The notes under the pieces are model-generated. The model was not told where the DNA came from, did not search any database, and saw only the letters and a list, made by a program, of their open reading frames with translations. Positions 1-12,690 of a stretch of DNA of 64,000 bases are shown piece by piece; position 1 is the stretch's first letter, and the number at the start of each line of letters is the position of its first letter. Source of the DNA: Dryas octopetala (Eukaryota > Streptophyta > Magnoliopsida > Rosales > Rosaceae); the NCBI GenBank assembly GCA_963921425.1, contig OY992834.1:20597923-20661922 (forward strand). Reading direction: 5' to 3'. Both the position numbers and the translations under genes were made by a program.

Positions 1-1700
1 ACTGAACCAATATATAAAATATTCATGGATATTAAGGTAAGGAGAAAGCATTCAAACAAATATTAGAATTTTGAGACCTTTACTCCTTAACTCTTATTTT
101 CTAAAAATGTTCTTGATCAACGAATCACATATTGGACACATATGATTATGTATAAGTACTTGTTATATCAGCACCTTCAAGGTGAATGATCAGTCTTAGA
201 TCATTTGTGTAGATTGACACTATAATAGACAAGTGGGTAATTAATCAGAATTAAGTTTTCTAAACACGACTGTTGAAGGAATTTTTTGTATGGAAGTTTA
301 CGACATGTCAAACAATAATCCTTAATTATAATGTCGTAAATAATCCTTTGACAAGATACACTATGGGTTACGTTGTGCATGCGTGACTAAACTTTGACTA
401 TACAATATACCCATAATCGAGACAGGGACTTGGAGTACGTATAGCTCGAGTCTAGTGATTCATGTACGAAAGATCATGGTTGTACTATAAGGGATCTGTC
501 TCATTCCATAAAGAAGTCGATAACCTAAATGACATTCTATAATAGCTGTCCTGGAGACTCTAGCCGGCCATAACATTATATTATAATTTGAGAAATGTCT
601 TTTCAAATTATAAGATTTGACAACATCAGTTAGAAGACGTCTAGACATGTGAGCATTTACAGGGGATTAATAAAGAGTTTACATGCCCTATTGTTTATGT
701 TCAGGGTTATTGTATGACAAAATGATATATTACAATAGGATTATAATTGAATAGTTTCACCGATATTTTGATTATTCTAGGCAGTCATGATACGGTGCTA
801 AGTGTCACTCATGACTTGTGAATTAAAGAATTAATTAATTCAATATAATTTATTAATTATTTGTATTTTAAAAACATTTCTAATAGAAAACGTTAAATTC
901 CACTGCCATAAGAAATAATTAATTAATTAGGTAGAAATTAATTATTAAGAATAATTAACTACGGTTCAAATTAGATTTGGGCTTAGTTTTATACTTAATA
1001 TTTAAGTCTCACTTAAGCAAACTCAAGCTAGTTGCATTCATGCAAAGCCCAAACTAGTTGTATTCATGCAAAGCCCAAGCAAATTGCATTCATGGAAAGT
1101 CCAAGTCAATTGCATTTTATGCAAAGCCCAAAATAATATATATTAGATATTTATATTTTGAAAATATTAATTATATATGTATATAAATAATTGGGATATT
1201 GACTTGGTAAATTAGTTTTAATTGGATAAAACTAATAACCAAAGTCTGATCAACCAAATTTAACTTGGCATTTTAATTAGGATAATTAATAAATAAAATG
1301 AAATATCCCAACAACCCATTCTCACCCTACATGGCTGGCCAACAATAAGATTGTTAGGAAATTTTGTTTTCCTACTTACACTATAAATAAGTGTTATTTA
1401 TCCTGGGTAAGAGTAAGTGAGAGTCCACCTAAGATTCAAACTTTTAAAGTATGTTCTTTCACTTTCTTGAGAGTTTGTAAAAAAGCAGAAAAGAAAGCCA
1501 ACCCTCTCACATACATAGCCGGCCATACATAAGAGAGAAGAATTTTGATTGTGAGCTATCACTTTCGATCTTCACTCTCATCTACCTTGGTCGGATTGCA
1601 TTCTTGTAGATAATTCTTAGAGGCATGACACTTGTGGTGCTAAAGGTGAATTTAAAGGTTGAAGTAAGCCACCATGAACAAGTATAGCTCCATTGATGAA
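1..1700. other. LTR-like non-coding sequence at left edge
   Basis: No long open frame is present. A TATA-like box (ctataaata) near 1381 is followed by a transcript-leader-like stretch with TC-rich and polypurine segments up to about 1700. This layout resembles the U3-R-U5 of a Copia-type LTR, but I found no paired LTR, primer-binding site or target duplication inside the window, so the boundaries and class are unproven. It includes the 26-bp tandem repeat listed separately. Confidence 0.3.
1018..1132. repeat. 26-bp minisatellite, about 4 copies
   Basis: A 26-bp unit built on gcaaagccca plus ttgcattcat is repeated in tandem about four times with a few substitutions per copy. It lies inside the LTR-like left-edge sequence. 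Confidence 0.75.
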
Positions 1701-3169
1701 CAAAAGCAGGTATTCTTTTATCTTAGTTCATGTATTGAATTCTATACTTGTATGTTATCACATCCTAGGTTATGAGTTTGATAAGAAAAAATTTAATTAT
1801 TACTTTATGCTGCATATTATAATATTTGTATACCTAGTTCAATTTGGTTCACTTATTTTATACCTAGTTCAATTTTAGTGCACGATCATTTTTAAGTTCT
1901 GTTTTGGTCTACTAATTGTTTCACTTATTTAATAAAGGTCCAGTTTGAAATTTTAGTTTTAGGGTTTATGATTTTAAATTATTTGGTTTGTGTTTTCTTC
2001 AATTATAATTGAATTATAAGTTGTATTTCATCATTTCTTAGTTATAGGAGCTAATTTGGAGTATTATAATCGAAGAGAATTGAAGTTGGGTGAAGTTTGA
2101 AAAATCTGAAAAAATTTTGGGAAAAATTGGATGTTTCGGGTACCTTACTTTGGGGTTAATTATCTTGAGTTTTAGAACTCCGATTTGAATTATTTTTATA
2201 TGGTTGTAAAGAGGAGATGCATAGCTTTAAAACAAGTATATGTTTGTTGAATTTGAGTGAGATTTGATAGGGTAAAAGGCGTGCCAAATTTAAGAAAACA
2301 AATCTGGACCTTTATTGAACAAGTGAAACAATTAGTGGATCAAAACAGAACTTAAAAAAGACCGTGGATCAAAATTGAACTAGCTAGAAAATAAATAGAC
2401 TAAATCTGTAATTTCCTTATGATTAATCCAATGAGGGTTTTTTTCAACACTATTTTGATCTCTCTTGAATATATTATTACCCAGATAATGATCCTTCCGA
2501 TCATGAAGAGTTTAAGAACTATCAACGAAGATATATATGCGTGGTGGATAACAACCTTAATCTATTTATACTCTCCTCTTATATAGCTATAAGGTGTCAT
2601 TCGTCATTTCATGGGTGTGGTTGATGAACGACTACACGAAATGTTATCCTTAGTTCCATTCACGATTCACTTTAGAGCACACATTTTCTACAACATTGAG
2701 ACATTGAGATGTCACTGAACTAAATTTAGAATATTTTTGATCTAGTTGAAGTAGTGTGTTTTGTCTATTCCGCTTGTGGCTAATGTGAGACATAACTTTT
2801 GAATTTGACACTATAATAGTATTATTTGGGTACTCCAATTGAAATGGTTATAGAATTACACCCTATACCTATGTTCAATCCCCGTCCTCCCCGAATAAAA
2901 ACAAATTAATAATTTGGCGCTATAATAAGAATGGTCGGTATTCAGTCAAGAGTGACTATTGGGAGGCTTGGGATCTTATTCAGCAAGCTCTCTATTGAAT
3001 GTGGATAGTCCAACTCCTTCTCAGCCCATTAAGGAAGAGGCCTCTTCTCGATGTAGGATCCGGTCCATATATGATGGCCCATCAATGTCAATTGAACTTT
3101 ACTAGGTAAACCTTTCTCCACTTTTTATTTTCTTTTTCTTTTTTTGTAGAAAAACGAAAAGGCATATAA
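1701..3169. mobile_element. Decayed TIR element and unassigned intergenic DNA
   Basis: About 1840-2421 is related to the complete element at 29354-29899. It shares 'agttcaatttt', 'aagttctgttttggtc', 'aataaaggtcca' and the inverted right end 'ctgtaatttcctt'. Its left terminus is replaced by a partial repeat of the inner sequence, so it is a damaged copy. The remaining part, 2422-3169, shows no gene or recognisable element; the short open frames there have no coding character. Confidence 0.5.
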
Positions 3170-3178
3170 AATGTTAAA

Positions 3179-4479
3179 GGGCAAATTATACAAAAGTACC
3201 TCAACTAACCACCCTTGTTCACTTGAGTATCCCAATAAAAAAAAGTTGCTCAGAGGTACCTTAATTACTAATTTTGCACACCCAGGTACCTCCGTCAACT
3301 TTTCCGTTAGGCCTGACGTTAATTGCCTACGTGGCACACACACATACTTTTAAAAAAATGCCACGTGAACAAAAAATAATAAAAAATGAAATAATTATTT
3401 AAAAAAACTAAAAAAATTAAAAGCTCAAAAAAACAAAAAAACAAAAAAATAAAGAAAAAAAATGGAGTTGCAGGCTAGCTTACAACCTCCCTCCGCCGCC
3501 CACCCCTCCTTCCGAGACCCACCCCTCCGACCCCAGCCACCTTGCCGCCGACCCCAACCACCACGCTGCCGACCCACCCTCTCTCTCTTCATCTCTCCCT
3601 CCATTCCTCTTTTTCTCTCTCTTCCTCTGTCAATTTCTCTCTCTTCCTCTCTGCTTTCTGCCCACCCCTTCCCTACCCTACTGCTGCACCCCCTCATCAA
3701 CGCCTTGTGCTTCTGCGAATTGCTCAACGGCGACCGGAGAAAGTCGGAACGAGCTGGTGAGAAATGCGAGTGAGAATTGAAGGTGTGTGAAAATCTCAAA
3801 GATTCAGATCTGGAGCAAAATGGGTCGTTGATTTGAGGCTTTCGGATCGGAATGGAAATGGGTTCTGCGTAAGGAATGGATTTTCCGTAGAAAAGAACGG
3901 TGTCAATGGGTGAATACCCATTTGGGGTCTGTGGAGAATTCGAAGAACTCTGATGGGTCAGAAGGAGAGGTTGGGTTTTGTTGTTGGTCAGTGTCATTGT
4001 GAAGTGGGAGATTGGGTGGCCGACGCGATCTACAGTGAAGGTGGTAGGGAAGGGAAGGGAAGGGAAGGGGAGGGGTGGAGCTGGTGGCCGTAGAGGGGGA
4101 GGGAGGTGGGTGGGTTGGGTGGCCGACGGGGGGAGGCGGAGGGAGGAAGGATTGGGGATGCGAGGTTGCTGGGTTCTTCTCAGCTCTTTTTTTTATTAAT
4201 TTAATTATTGGGTTTTTATTTTTATTTTTAGTTTTCTTAATCATTATTTCAATTTTTTAAAGTTTATTTAATTTTTTATTATTTTTTTATCCACGTGGCA
4301 TTTTTTAAAAACCATGTCAGCGCGCCACGTAGGCAGTCAACGGTTTTCAGACGGAAAAGTTGACGGAGGTACCTGTGTGTGCAAAATCAATAATTGAGGT
4401 ACCTCTGAGCAACTTTTTTTTATTGGAGTACTCAAGTGAACAAGGGTGGTTAGTTGAGGTAATTTTGTATAATTTGCCC
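3179..4479. mobile_element. Mutator-like (MULE) non-autonomous element, 1.3 kb
   Basis: The terminal inverted repeats start gggcaaattatacaaaa at both ends and match at about 35 of the first 36 bases. They are flanked by a perfect 9-bp duplication, aatgttaaa (3170-3178 and 4480-4488). A 9-bp duplication with long TIRs is the Mutator superfamily signature. No transposase frame is present. The interior is GC-rich and partly self-complementary (3480-3690 against 4020-4170), with a coding-like segment on the minus strand in the middle. Family assignment rests on the duplication length and TIR form. Confidence 0.88.
3690..3997 (-). pseudogene. Coding-like insert carried by the MULE
   Basis: An open minus-strand stretch of about 100 codons starts at an ATG at 3997. 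It has balanced, Ser/Pro-rich protein-like composition (for example 'LFYGKSIPYAEPI' and 'SPLSNSQKHKAL') and runs into the low-complexity purine-rich arm near 3690. The composition differs from the foldback arms on either side, which is what a transduplicated host exon (Pack-MULE cargo) looks like. I do not recognise the donor family. It could also be chance openness in GC-rich DNA. Confidence 0.4.
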
Positions 4480-6025
4480 AATGTTAAACCCTCCTCTATA
4501 AATGACATGTGAATAAACCTTGCAAACGAAAAGCTCTCTAAAGAGAAGACATGTTGTCCGGTAAAAAGACTACTAATTCAGAATATTAGATTTTAGAAAG
4601 GTTATAAATTGTGATCAACATCCTCTTGGAAGTCAGTAATGGACCAGCCCCAATAAGAAATAAGGTGATACAAATGAGAAAAATTTAGTTAATCACATAA
4701 TGAAAAATAAAAGATAAATATTTAAAAGTACAAAAAAAGGCAGAAGAGAATAGAAGACTACTGGCAACAGGGTTACATCAACGAAGGAAGACCGCAACAA
4801 AAGTCCACTTAAAATGGGAAAGAATCCACTAGACCAAAAGAAAAATAAAAGAATCCACAACTTGCACACCAGATGTCTAGAATCAGTTCTAACAGGTACA
4901 ACTACAAATGCACTATGCATTTACATGGTTCCTGTTATATTATGACTAAAGTACAAGGCAGTTGAACATGATGTCCAGAAAACCACAGAAACTGTCATTA
5001 ATAAACAATTGGAAGTATAAAGAAGTCTTCAAGCTCCAATTTAAGTTGGTTTCCAAGTGAACAAAGATATTCAATCAGCTGATCCAATCTAAATTATTGC
5101 TGTCATGGAACCTGCATTCCTCTGCAAAACCTCAAATGGACAATTGGCAAGAAACTTTGGAGTTTCCTTTATGTTTGACCTAATGCATGACAAAAAGTTC
5201 ATCAAATAAGGTACTCCAAAGTATTACTCAGAGACAGAGTCCATCCAGAGTTTAAGACCATTGTATAATAGAACGATTTCAGAACTAGCACCTCAAAAAA
5301 CGTACCATTCTTGCCTCAAAGTGTAATATTAGCAAGCAGTATCATGTTTAGAGGTCCCCAACATTGATATCTCATATCTGCCCATAAAACAAGAAGGAAT
5401 TCAAAGAATTTGAATGACCAAATCTCATATAACAATAGTAAATGGCAACCGCAATTCTTGCTAAAGGCAAAATTTCAATGTCGTTAAGAAATTATACCTT
5501 CATGTGTTTGCTATCACATCAAATTGTGAAAAAAGCCTGTTACTTCTCAAAGTCATTCAATGTGGATGTAAACTGAAGTTCTTTCCTTTTATATCTCCAG
5601 CTCAACAAGATACTCCTAAATGCAAAGATGAAGAAATTACAATTGGTAGATTGATCTTAGAAAACAAGCAAACTGATTTGAATAGCTTTAATTATTGTAA
5701 CCAAAGTGTTGCAGCTTCTTCAAATTAATTCCCATTAACAAGTCCTAGATTGTACAAGAAGAGAGAAATGGAACAATTAAAAGGGGCCTAATTGATATGA
5801 AAGTACATAAAGAAGATAAAAGTCAAGGTGATGACATCAAAGGATGCGTGTTCATTTATCAAGTGTCAAAGCTTATATAAAATGAAGCATCAATTTTTCT
5901 GCATAGGTGTTTGAGCACACATTTAGAATTCCTTGAGTTTAGACTCAAATCAGAATCATAAAATATATATGAGCTATTCATTTCATTATGCGTGATAACA
6001 AGAGCCTTCTCTTTATATTATCAAT

Positions 6026-6030
<5 letters not shown>

Positions 6031-6079
<49 letters not shown>
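6031..6079. repeat. (CT)n microsatellite
   Basis: About 24 uninterrupted CT dinucleotides, followed about 90 bp later by a short A-rich/(TA)n tract. Confidence 0.95.
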
Positions 6080-6080
<1 letters not shown>

Positions 6081-6471
6081 ACAGTATAGGAAATAGAGAT
6101 CCCTTCTTTCAGTTAGTTTAGATATATTGATGATGAAAGAGACATAAAAAAAAGAAAAAAAAAATATATATATACATATATACATATTAAAGCTCATCTA
6201 CAGTGTTCAACTAAAGATCTATTACCACTTTACACTCATCTAGGACTGTTGTGTTTGTACATAAACATATCTGCACTAACTTGAAGATGACAGAAAAACT
6301 GAAACAAAATGTGAAAGGACACCACCATATCCAAATTAACCACTTTAGCATGAGAAAAATCGTCCATGGGTTACCTCTACCCATACAGAAATCACATTCA
6401 TGCCATTGCACCATTCACGGGCTACGTACTGATTGATGTAAGCTAACTTCTGCACCAAGGAAGGCCCCATT

Positions 6472-7069
6472 AAAGTCAGTCCCAGCACATTGTCTTGAGT
6501 CTCCTGATAAGGTTAGATAGTTAAAAGAGAAATTTCTGCAGATACATGATATATATGACAGATTTTGCAAAAGCCTTCTATTGTTTTTTTTCCCCTTTCT
6601 TTTTCACATTTTATCATGGAAATTAAACTCTCTGAAATTTAGTATTAATGCCATTTTAACCTGATGCAATCTTACCTTATTTATTTATTTATTTATTTCT
6701 TGGTATCAAGGAGGGCTGAATCCCCAACAAGCAATCTTACCTGATTTCACCGGAAACAATCAATGACATAGCAGCTTGGATGGTTCGGTTGCATATTTTG
6801 TGGAAATCAAAATAGTTAACTACATAGATTTATTTGAACATACAACTTGGGCAATCTTCAATGCCAATGCAGGGGATGTGAGCAGAGATTGTCATGCAAG
6901 AGAACCATTCAAAGATACCAATTTTCTGCATTAGTGAAGCCCATAGATAAGTCAGTCCCAGCACATTCTCCTCACATGTAGTGAAAAAAGCTTAGCAAAA
7001 AAAATTAAAATAAAGAGATATAAATGAAGGGATAGCATAGTTGAATAAAGTCAGTCCCAGCACATTGTC
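6472..7069. repeat. Three dispersed copies of a 19-base motif
   Basis: The string aagtcagtcccagcacatt occurs without mismatch near 6473, 6949 and 7048, in the same orientation. The surrounding sequence is less similar than the motif. It lies in the CNL 3'-flank array. Confidence 0.8.
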
Positions 7070-7617
7070 CCCTTGTATCTCCTTATCAATAAATTCTTTT
7101 TACAGTTGAGGTTCTAAAGGGTTGTGTTTGGCAGAAGATTAAAGGATGGAAGCAAAATTTATTGTCAAAGGCTGGTAGAGAAATATTAATTCAGAATCTG
7201 AGAGTTTAGAAAGGACTTAAGTTGTGACTACATGGTTCAACATACTGGAAAGAGGGTCATATCAACGGAGAAAGACTGCAACAAAAGTCCACTTGAAATG
7301 GCAAAGAATCCATTCAACCAAAAGAAAAATAAAATAATTCACAACTTGAACACCATAACTTTGTAATTTGATGCAAGGTGTAAATAGATATCTATTATCA
7401 CTTCTAATAGCTAGAATTACAAATGCAAGGTGTCATGGATAACATGAAAGTGGTAACCAGCTTTCACAATTTAACTACTTATTCAAAACACAGATCACCA
7501 GCTTAAGTTAAGCATTTTGGTGATTGGAGGGGGCCGAGAACACAAGCATGCAGTTCAAAAAATGATGTTAATAGAGTGCCACAATCAAATATTAATAACA
7601 TGTTACCTTTTTAGTAT

Positions 7618-8700
7618 AAGAGCTAAATTGTAAGCTACTCCGGGCCAATGTTTCCACATGTATTCTTTTGTGCTGCTATAGGGAATTCCAAAACAGAGCT
7701 CGTCTGGTAGCAAATTTCACTCCACCAAGTAACTTTGGGATAATCACAATCGGTAATGTGGTTAAAGCCCCATTTTAAGATAATTGAAATCCTGTCATAT
7801 TACACATTAAAATCTCATAATCGTCATTAATTGCATCTTGAAACTCAAATGAAAGAATAAATGAACAATGCCATGGACCTGCATATAGAACTAAATAGAC
7901 AAACTTGCATACCTACAGAGAAACTCTTCTTTATCAAAATTCATTGAGCTAAAAAAGAAAAAAAATAATTGAAAAAAAAGATAAAAGAATTAACAGTAGA
8001 AGAGGTACCTGATTGAAAATTGAAAATAAGTTTCCACCAGTGCCAATGCAGGGGATGTGAGCAATACTGGGCCAATCCTTTCATTTCATCATTGCTTCTG
8101 CCGTAATATATAGATAAGAAATATTCAATGACATGGCAGCCTGAAACAATAAATAAATCATATTGTGCTTCTCCACTCAGTATGCATTAATTTTTATATA
8201 TATAATTTTAATTTCTCTGAAATGTACAGTACTTATTAATTTAGGCAAGATATAATCTACGCATTAAATTCTCTCTTCAAACACTTTACAGCCTTACAGG
8301 GGATATAAAGTCCTGGAAAAGCAGCAAAATATATTTAAAAACATATTTAACAGAAAGTGAAATGAAAAAAAGCTCATATTGGTACCTGATTCAGATTTGG
8401 GAGTTGAGAGGGAAATGAAAACCGAAACTTTTTGTGAGAGCTCATATGATCACTTCCTCATCTATCTTTATACAAGGAATGCGAGCTATCTTGCCCCAAT
8501 CTTCTCCTGTCTTATTTTCACAGAATCTTTTTTTCAGAGTTGAAGAACATCTGTGGATTCTGAGAAAAGAAAGAGATGCTGGCAAACCCTCTCCTGGCAG
8601 GGATTCGAGATTCGGACAGTCTTGGATTTCTAGCCTTTGAAGAGAAGTGAGGTGTTGAAGTCCCTTTCCGTCCAGTGAAGCTAAAATTAAACCCATATGA
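7618..8700. repeat. Direct copy of the CNL 3' end and flank (partner 14469-15550)
   Basis: From agctaaattgtaagctactc at 7618 through the stop codon of the LRR fragment at 8442, the sequence follows 14469-15290 with only scattered differences (small indels in A-tracts). The match continues into the LRR-coding part to about 8690. This shows that LRR fragment A was duplicated together with the 3' flank of the intact CNL gene. Confidence 0.85.
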
Positions 8701-9237
8701 TCACTTCCTCATCTCATGAGGTAGGAATTCTATTCTCCTACAATTTCTTATTATAGGAATTCTAATCATATACTGCAAATGAATGTAGGTTGGGAGGCAA
8801 ACCCCCTTCTGCAATTGACACAACATTTGGAAGATGGGATATGCACAAATATTGAAGGGCGGTGAGGGTGTGAATTCGTTCGGGCAATGACTTCAAATTC
8901 TGGCATCCACTGACTAAAAATGTATTCAGGTTGGGAGTGGGCAATCCTCCGTGGGGAAAAGAGACCAGATTTGGACACTCCCAGATATCCAAGTAGCTGA
9001 GATTTTCATCAACTCCTTCAATGGAAAGGGATTCCAGATTCAAACAGCCCCTTATTAAAAGATGGCTAAGTTTGGGAAAAATGCCCAACGGGAAGGACCT
9101 CAGTGAATCACAGCTGTCGTGTATCGACAATATTAGAAGCGATGTCTATTTGGCCATCATCTCATGAGGTAGGAATTCTAATCTCCTACAATTTTTTATA
9201 TCAAGTGATTTCAACGTAGTAGGTAGACCATCTCTAG
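8442..9237 (-). pseudogene. LRR fragment A of a CNL resistance gene
   Basis: On the minus strand two open pieces align with the C-terminal LRRs of the intact CNL at 15286. Piece 8762-9130 includes 'SCDSLRSFPLGIFPKL' and 'PNLVSFPHGGLPTPNL'. Piece 8442-8696 includes 'GKGLQHLTSLQRL' and the end cap 'GEDWGKIARIPC'. Between them about 50 residues of LRR are missing and the join is scrambled, with a stop near 8762. Homology continues upstream to 9237 and then stops abruptly. There is no NBS or CC part. It is a relic of partial duplication and is unlikely to make a receptor. Confidence 0.9.
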
Positions 9238-9659
9238 GGAATTCAAAAACAGAGTCTGCTAGCAAATTTCACTCCACCAAGTAATGAACAGATAATCAAA
9301 CCACTAATAATGTTAAAGCCCCATTTTATGAGAATTGGAATCCTGTCATATTAGACATTAAAATCTCATAACCATCACTAAGATTGTATCTGATACTCAA
9401 ATGAAAGAATAAATAAACAATGTAGATCTGCATAAAGCACTTAAGACAAACCTGCATACCTACAAACTCTTCTTTGGCAAGACTGGACTTTAATTAAAGA
9501 ATTGGAATGAGAGGAAAGAAAAAATTAACAAGGGCAAAGCTATAAAAGTGATTAAGTATCAGAATTAACAATAGAAGAGGTACCTGATTAAAACTTAGAT
9601 GATCATAAGGACAAGGCTGGTGCATTTGTCTTAGATATAGTTAATGAAATTAAGTACCC

Positions 9660-9725
9660 ATCAATGCCAATGCAGGGGATATGAGCAGTCTTGGGCCAGG
9701 CGTCTCCTTTCACCCTTTGGCACCT
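9660..9725 (-). pseudogene. CNL C-terminal cap exon remnant
   Basis: The minus strand reads 'FQKVSK*RCQRVKG' followed by 'DAWPKTAHIPCIGIDG', the typical last segment of RPP13-like proteins, with one stop. The putative donor CAG/GTACC follows downstream at 9578-9588. The partner copy at 60002-60066 has Glu instead of the stop. Confidence 0.7.
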
Positions 9726-12249
9726 TTATTTCGACACCTTCTGGAATTGACTGTAAAATGAGGCACTCACAAATCACTACGTCTTTGAAGATTCATGGAG
9801 TCTCTTGTTACCCAATGTTTTGAGAAATGATGGTAAGAGAGGTAGGAGTGGTAGCCAATAGACCCTCCTCTTGAAAGTGTGGGAGTGGGCTGTGTTTGCA
9901 AGTTGTAGTCCATCCAAGAGGCAATGAGTTCTTTGCGAGATGGGTACCACAGAGACGACAGCAACAAAAATCCACTAATTGCAGCCCAAACAACAATGTT
10001 GGAGCTTCCTTCACGTTAGACCTATGCATGACATAAAATTCATTAAATAAGGGATCGAAATATTGCTGAAAGTCCATTCTGAATTTCAGACCACTCAATA
10101 TTCGTATTAGCTGACAAATAACATACCCTTCAAGCATCAAATGTAATATTAGCTGACAAAGTTAGCACTGCTTAGAGGTCTCCAAAACAGACCTCTGCCT
10201 ATTAAGAAGAAAGAATTCAAATACTTGTACCGTACAATTCACTGTCGTTATTTAAGATTGTGGTCGTACAAGTTGTAGGACCACAATCTTACATAACAAT
10301 ATCCTAAATGCAAAGATGATGAAAATTCTGATTGATTGAAGAAAACGTGCAAACTGATTAAAAGCTTTAACGAAACCTAGTTCTTTTAGCTAAAAATTAG
10401 TTCCCACTAACAAGTCTTACATTGTACAAGAAGACAGACATGGAACAATTAAACAGACATAAACAAGATACAGAGAAGGGATGACACCAAATGATGTATA
10501 TTCAATTATCCAGTGTTAAGACTTAAAATGAACCATCAGAACTTCTACATAGGTGTTTTTGTACACATCTAGGTGCTTGAGTTTGGACTGAAATTGGAAT
10601 CATCAAATACATGAGCTATTCACTTTATTAAGCATGCCAGTTTGACAATCTGGACCTTTTCTTTATATCATATAATCAATGTTTGTCTCTCTCTTTGAAA
10701 AACATAAAAAAAGAAGAGAGATCCCATCTTCAGTTCTTTTAGGAATAATGCTGATGAGAAAGAAAGAACAACTAAAGTAAAGCTCATCTGCCGCAGTGAT
10801 CAACTAAAGAGAAGTGCTACATACTTTTAAATTCTTGGAAAAGCAGCGAAATATATTTTGACAATATATTGGAAAAGTAACTGGTAGCTCCACAAAACCT
10901 CATAAGGAAAATTGGCAAGAAAATTTGGAGCTTCCTTCATGCATGACACAAAGTTCATTGAATAATGTACTGGAAAGAATTACCGAATGTCCATTCAGAG
11001 TTTAAGACCACTCTATATCATGATTTCAGAACTTGCACCTCAAATAATGTACCCTAAAGCCTCAAAGTGTAATATTAGAAGACAGTAGCATGGTTTAGAG
11101 ACCCCCAATATTGATATCTGCCCATAAAACAAGAAAGGATTCAAAAAATGGCCAAAATCTTATAGAGAAATAGTAAATGACAACTGTAATTTTTGCTAAA
11201 GCCAAAATTTCAGAGTCCTTCAGAAATTATACATAGAGCTTTACCTTCATGTGTTTTCTTACACTTCTATTCCACATCAATTTGTGAAAAGCCTGTTTCT
11301 TCTCAAAGCTATTTTATGTATCTCAGCTCAACCAGGTATCCTAACTGCAAAGAAGAAGAAAATAGAATTGATAGATTGATCTTAGAGAAAGAAAAAAAAA
11401 AAAGTGATTTGAATAGCTTTAATGAAAAGAAATTGTTGCAGCTTCTTAAACCTAATTCCCAGTATGAAGTCCAAGATTGTACAAGAACACAGAAATTGGA
11501 CAATTAAAAGGGACCTAGCTAATTGATATGCAAACTACATAAAAAAGATAAAGTCAAGGTGATGGCACCAAAGGATATGTATTCAATTATCATTTATCAA
11601 GTGTGTTAAAGCCTTAAATGAAGCATCAAATTTTCTGCATAGGTGTTTGAGCACACATCTAGTTCCTTGAGGTTATGCTGAAATTGGAATATCAAATTTA
11701 TGAGTAGTGGTTCAGTTGTAGTAAACAACATAGACTTATTTGAACATACAACTTGGGCAATCCATGATGTGTTTGTTTTGTTTTCATTGTTTGAAGTCTA
11801 AACTTCAACGAAGATTTGAAATCAATTTTTGAAGTTTAAATTTCAATTTTCAGCTAAACGAGTCTATGCATTTCGACTATGAAATCAACTGTCTAAAACA
11901 GATAGGAGACAGTTATAGGGTGGCTTAAATTTCCCATCTTTCTGTTTTAAGTGGAACACTTTCCATTGAATTTGAGGAGGGAACATATAACTAGTTTAAT
12001 AATGCATCACATAAATTCTAGCTTTTGAAGAGAAGTGCTACATACTTGTAAATTCTTGGAAAAGCAGCGAAATATATTTTGAAAATATACAAGTATTTTT
12101 CCGGAAAAAGTAGCTGCATTGAATCCACCATATTGGACTACACAACCGATTTCCCATATAGCTCTCATTTAACAGATGAAACAAAGAAAAATAAAAAACA
12201 AGCTCATATGGGTACCTGATCCTGATTAGGGAGTTGAGAGTGAAATGAC
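9726..12249 (-). other. CNL 3'-flank modules without a gene
   Basis: Two related modules lie in tandem: 9970-10750 and 10890-11700. Both contain 'catgcatgacaca(a)a' and 'aatgtccattc'-type strings and 'gtaatatta', so the array contains its own internal duplication. No coding frame is supported. The stretch 11760-11990 is not matched elsewhere in the window. Confidence 0.55.
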
Positions 12250-12690
12250 AACCGGAACTTTTTGTGAGAGCTCATATAATCACTTCCTTATCTATCTTTA
12301 TGCAAGGAATGCCAGCTATCTTGTCCCAATCTTCTCCCGTTTTATTTTCAAGGTATATTTACTTCAAGGAAGAACATTTGTAGATTCTCAGAAAAGAAAG
12401 AGATGCTGGCAAACCCTCTCCTGGCAGGAATTCCAGATTCGGGCAGTATCTAGCCTTTGAGATGCTGGCAAACCCACTCCTGGCAGGAAATCGTGACTGT
12501 CACACCTTCTAATATTTAGCTTTTGAACAGAAGTGATACGTTGAAGTTCCTTTCCATTAAAGATTTCAGATTCAGTGTAGAGATTTCAAGAGAGTTGAGA
12601 GTGGTAGGAAGCAGCTGCTTCTGAGCAACTTTTCCATGCTGTACCAGCAAGTTTCTTTCAGCTCTTGTCCTCCATATTGGCTCTTGACCA
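12250..12690 (-). pseudogene. Decayed LRR tail C of a CNL gene
   Basis: The minus strand shows remnants of the LRR C-terminus (the 'LLP-T-LNSLEI' region, 'LPGEGLPASL'-like segments twice, and the end near 12280) with stops and frameshifts. The 'PGxGLPAS' segment is duplicated within the fragment (near 12420 and 12480). The putative donor CAG/GTACC lies about 55-60 bases after the expected stop, at 12211-12220. The copy at 62040-62470 has the same internal duplication. Confidence 0.75.

Larger units (their letters stand above)
4489..8441 (-). other. Degenerate CNL 3'-flank array, distal part
   Basis: No intact gene. Segments resemble the downstream flank of the resistance gene: 5100-5760 matches 10890-11500 and 61210-61800; 7490-7560 matches 63120-63200; 7618-8441 is a close direct copy of 14469-15286. 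Remnants of the C-terminal LRR cap ('AHIPCIG') are read on the minus strand near 6861-6890 and 8037-8086. The stretch 4489-4900 holds nothing recognisable. Confidence 0.6.

Noticed and set aside
3462..3773. Plus-strand frame of about 100 codons, Pro/Ser-rich
   Set aside because: It lies in the pyrimidine-rich foldback arm of the MULE; composition alone keeps it open.
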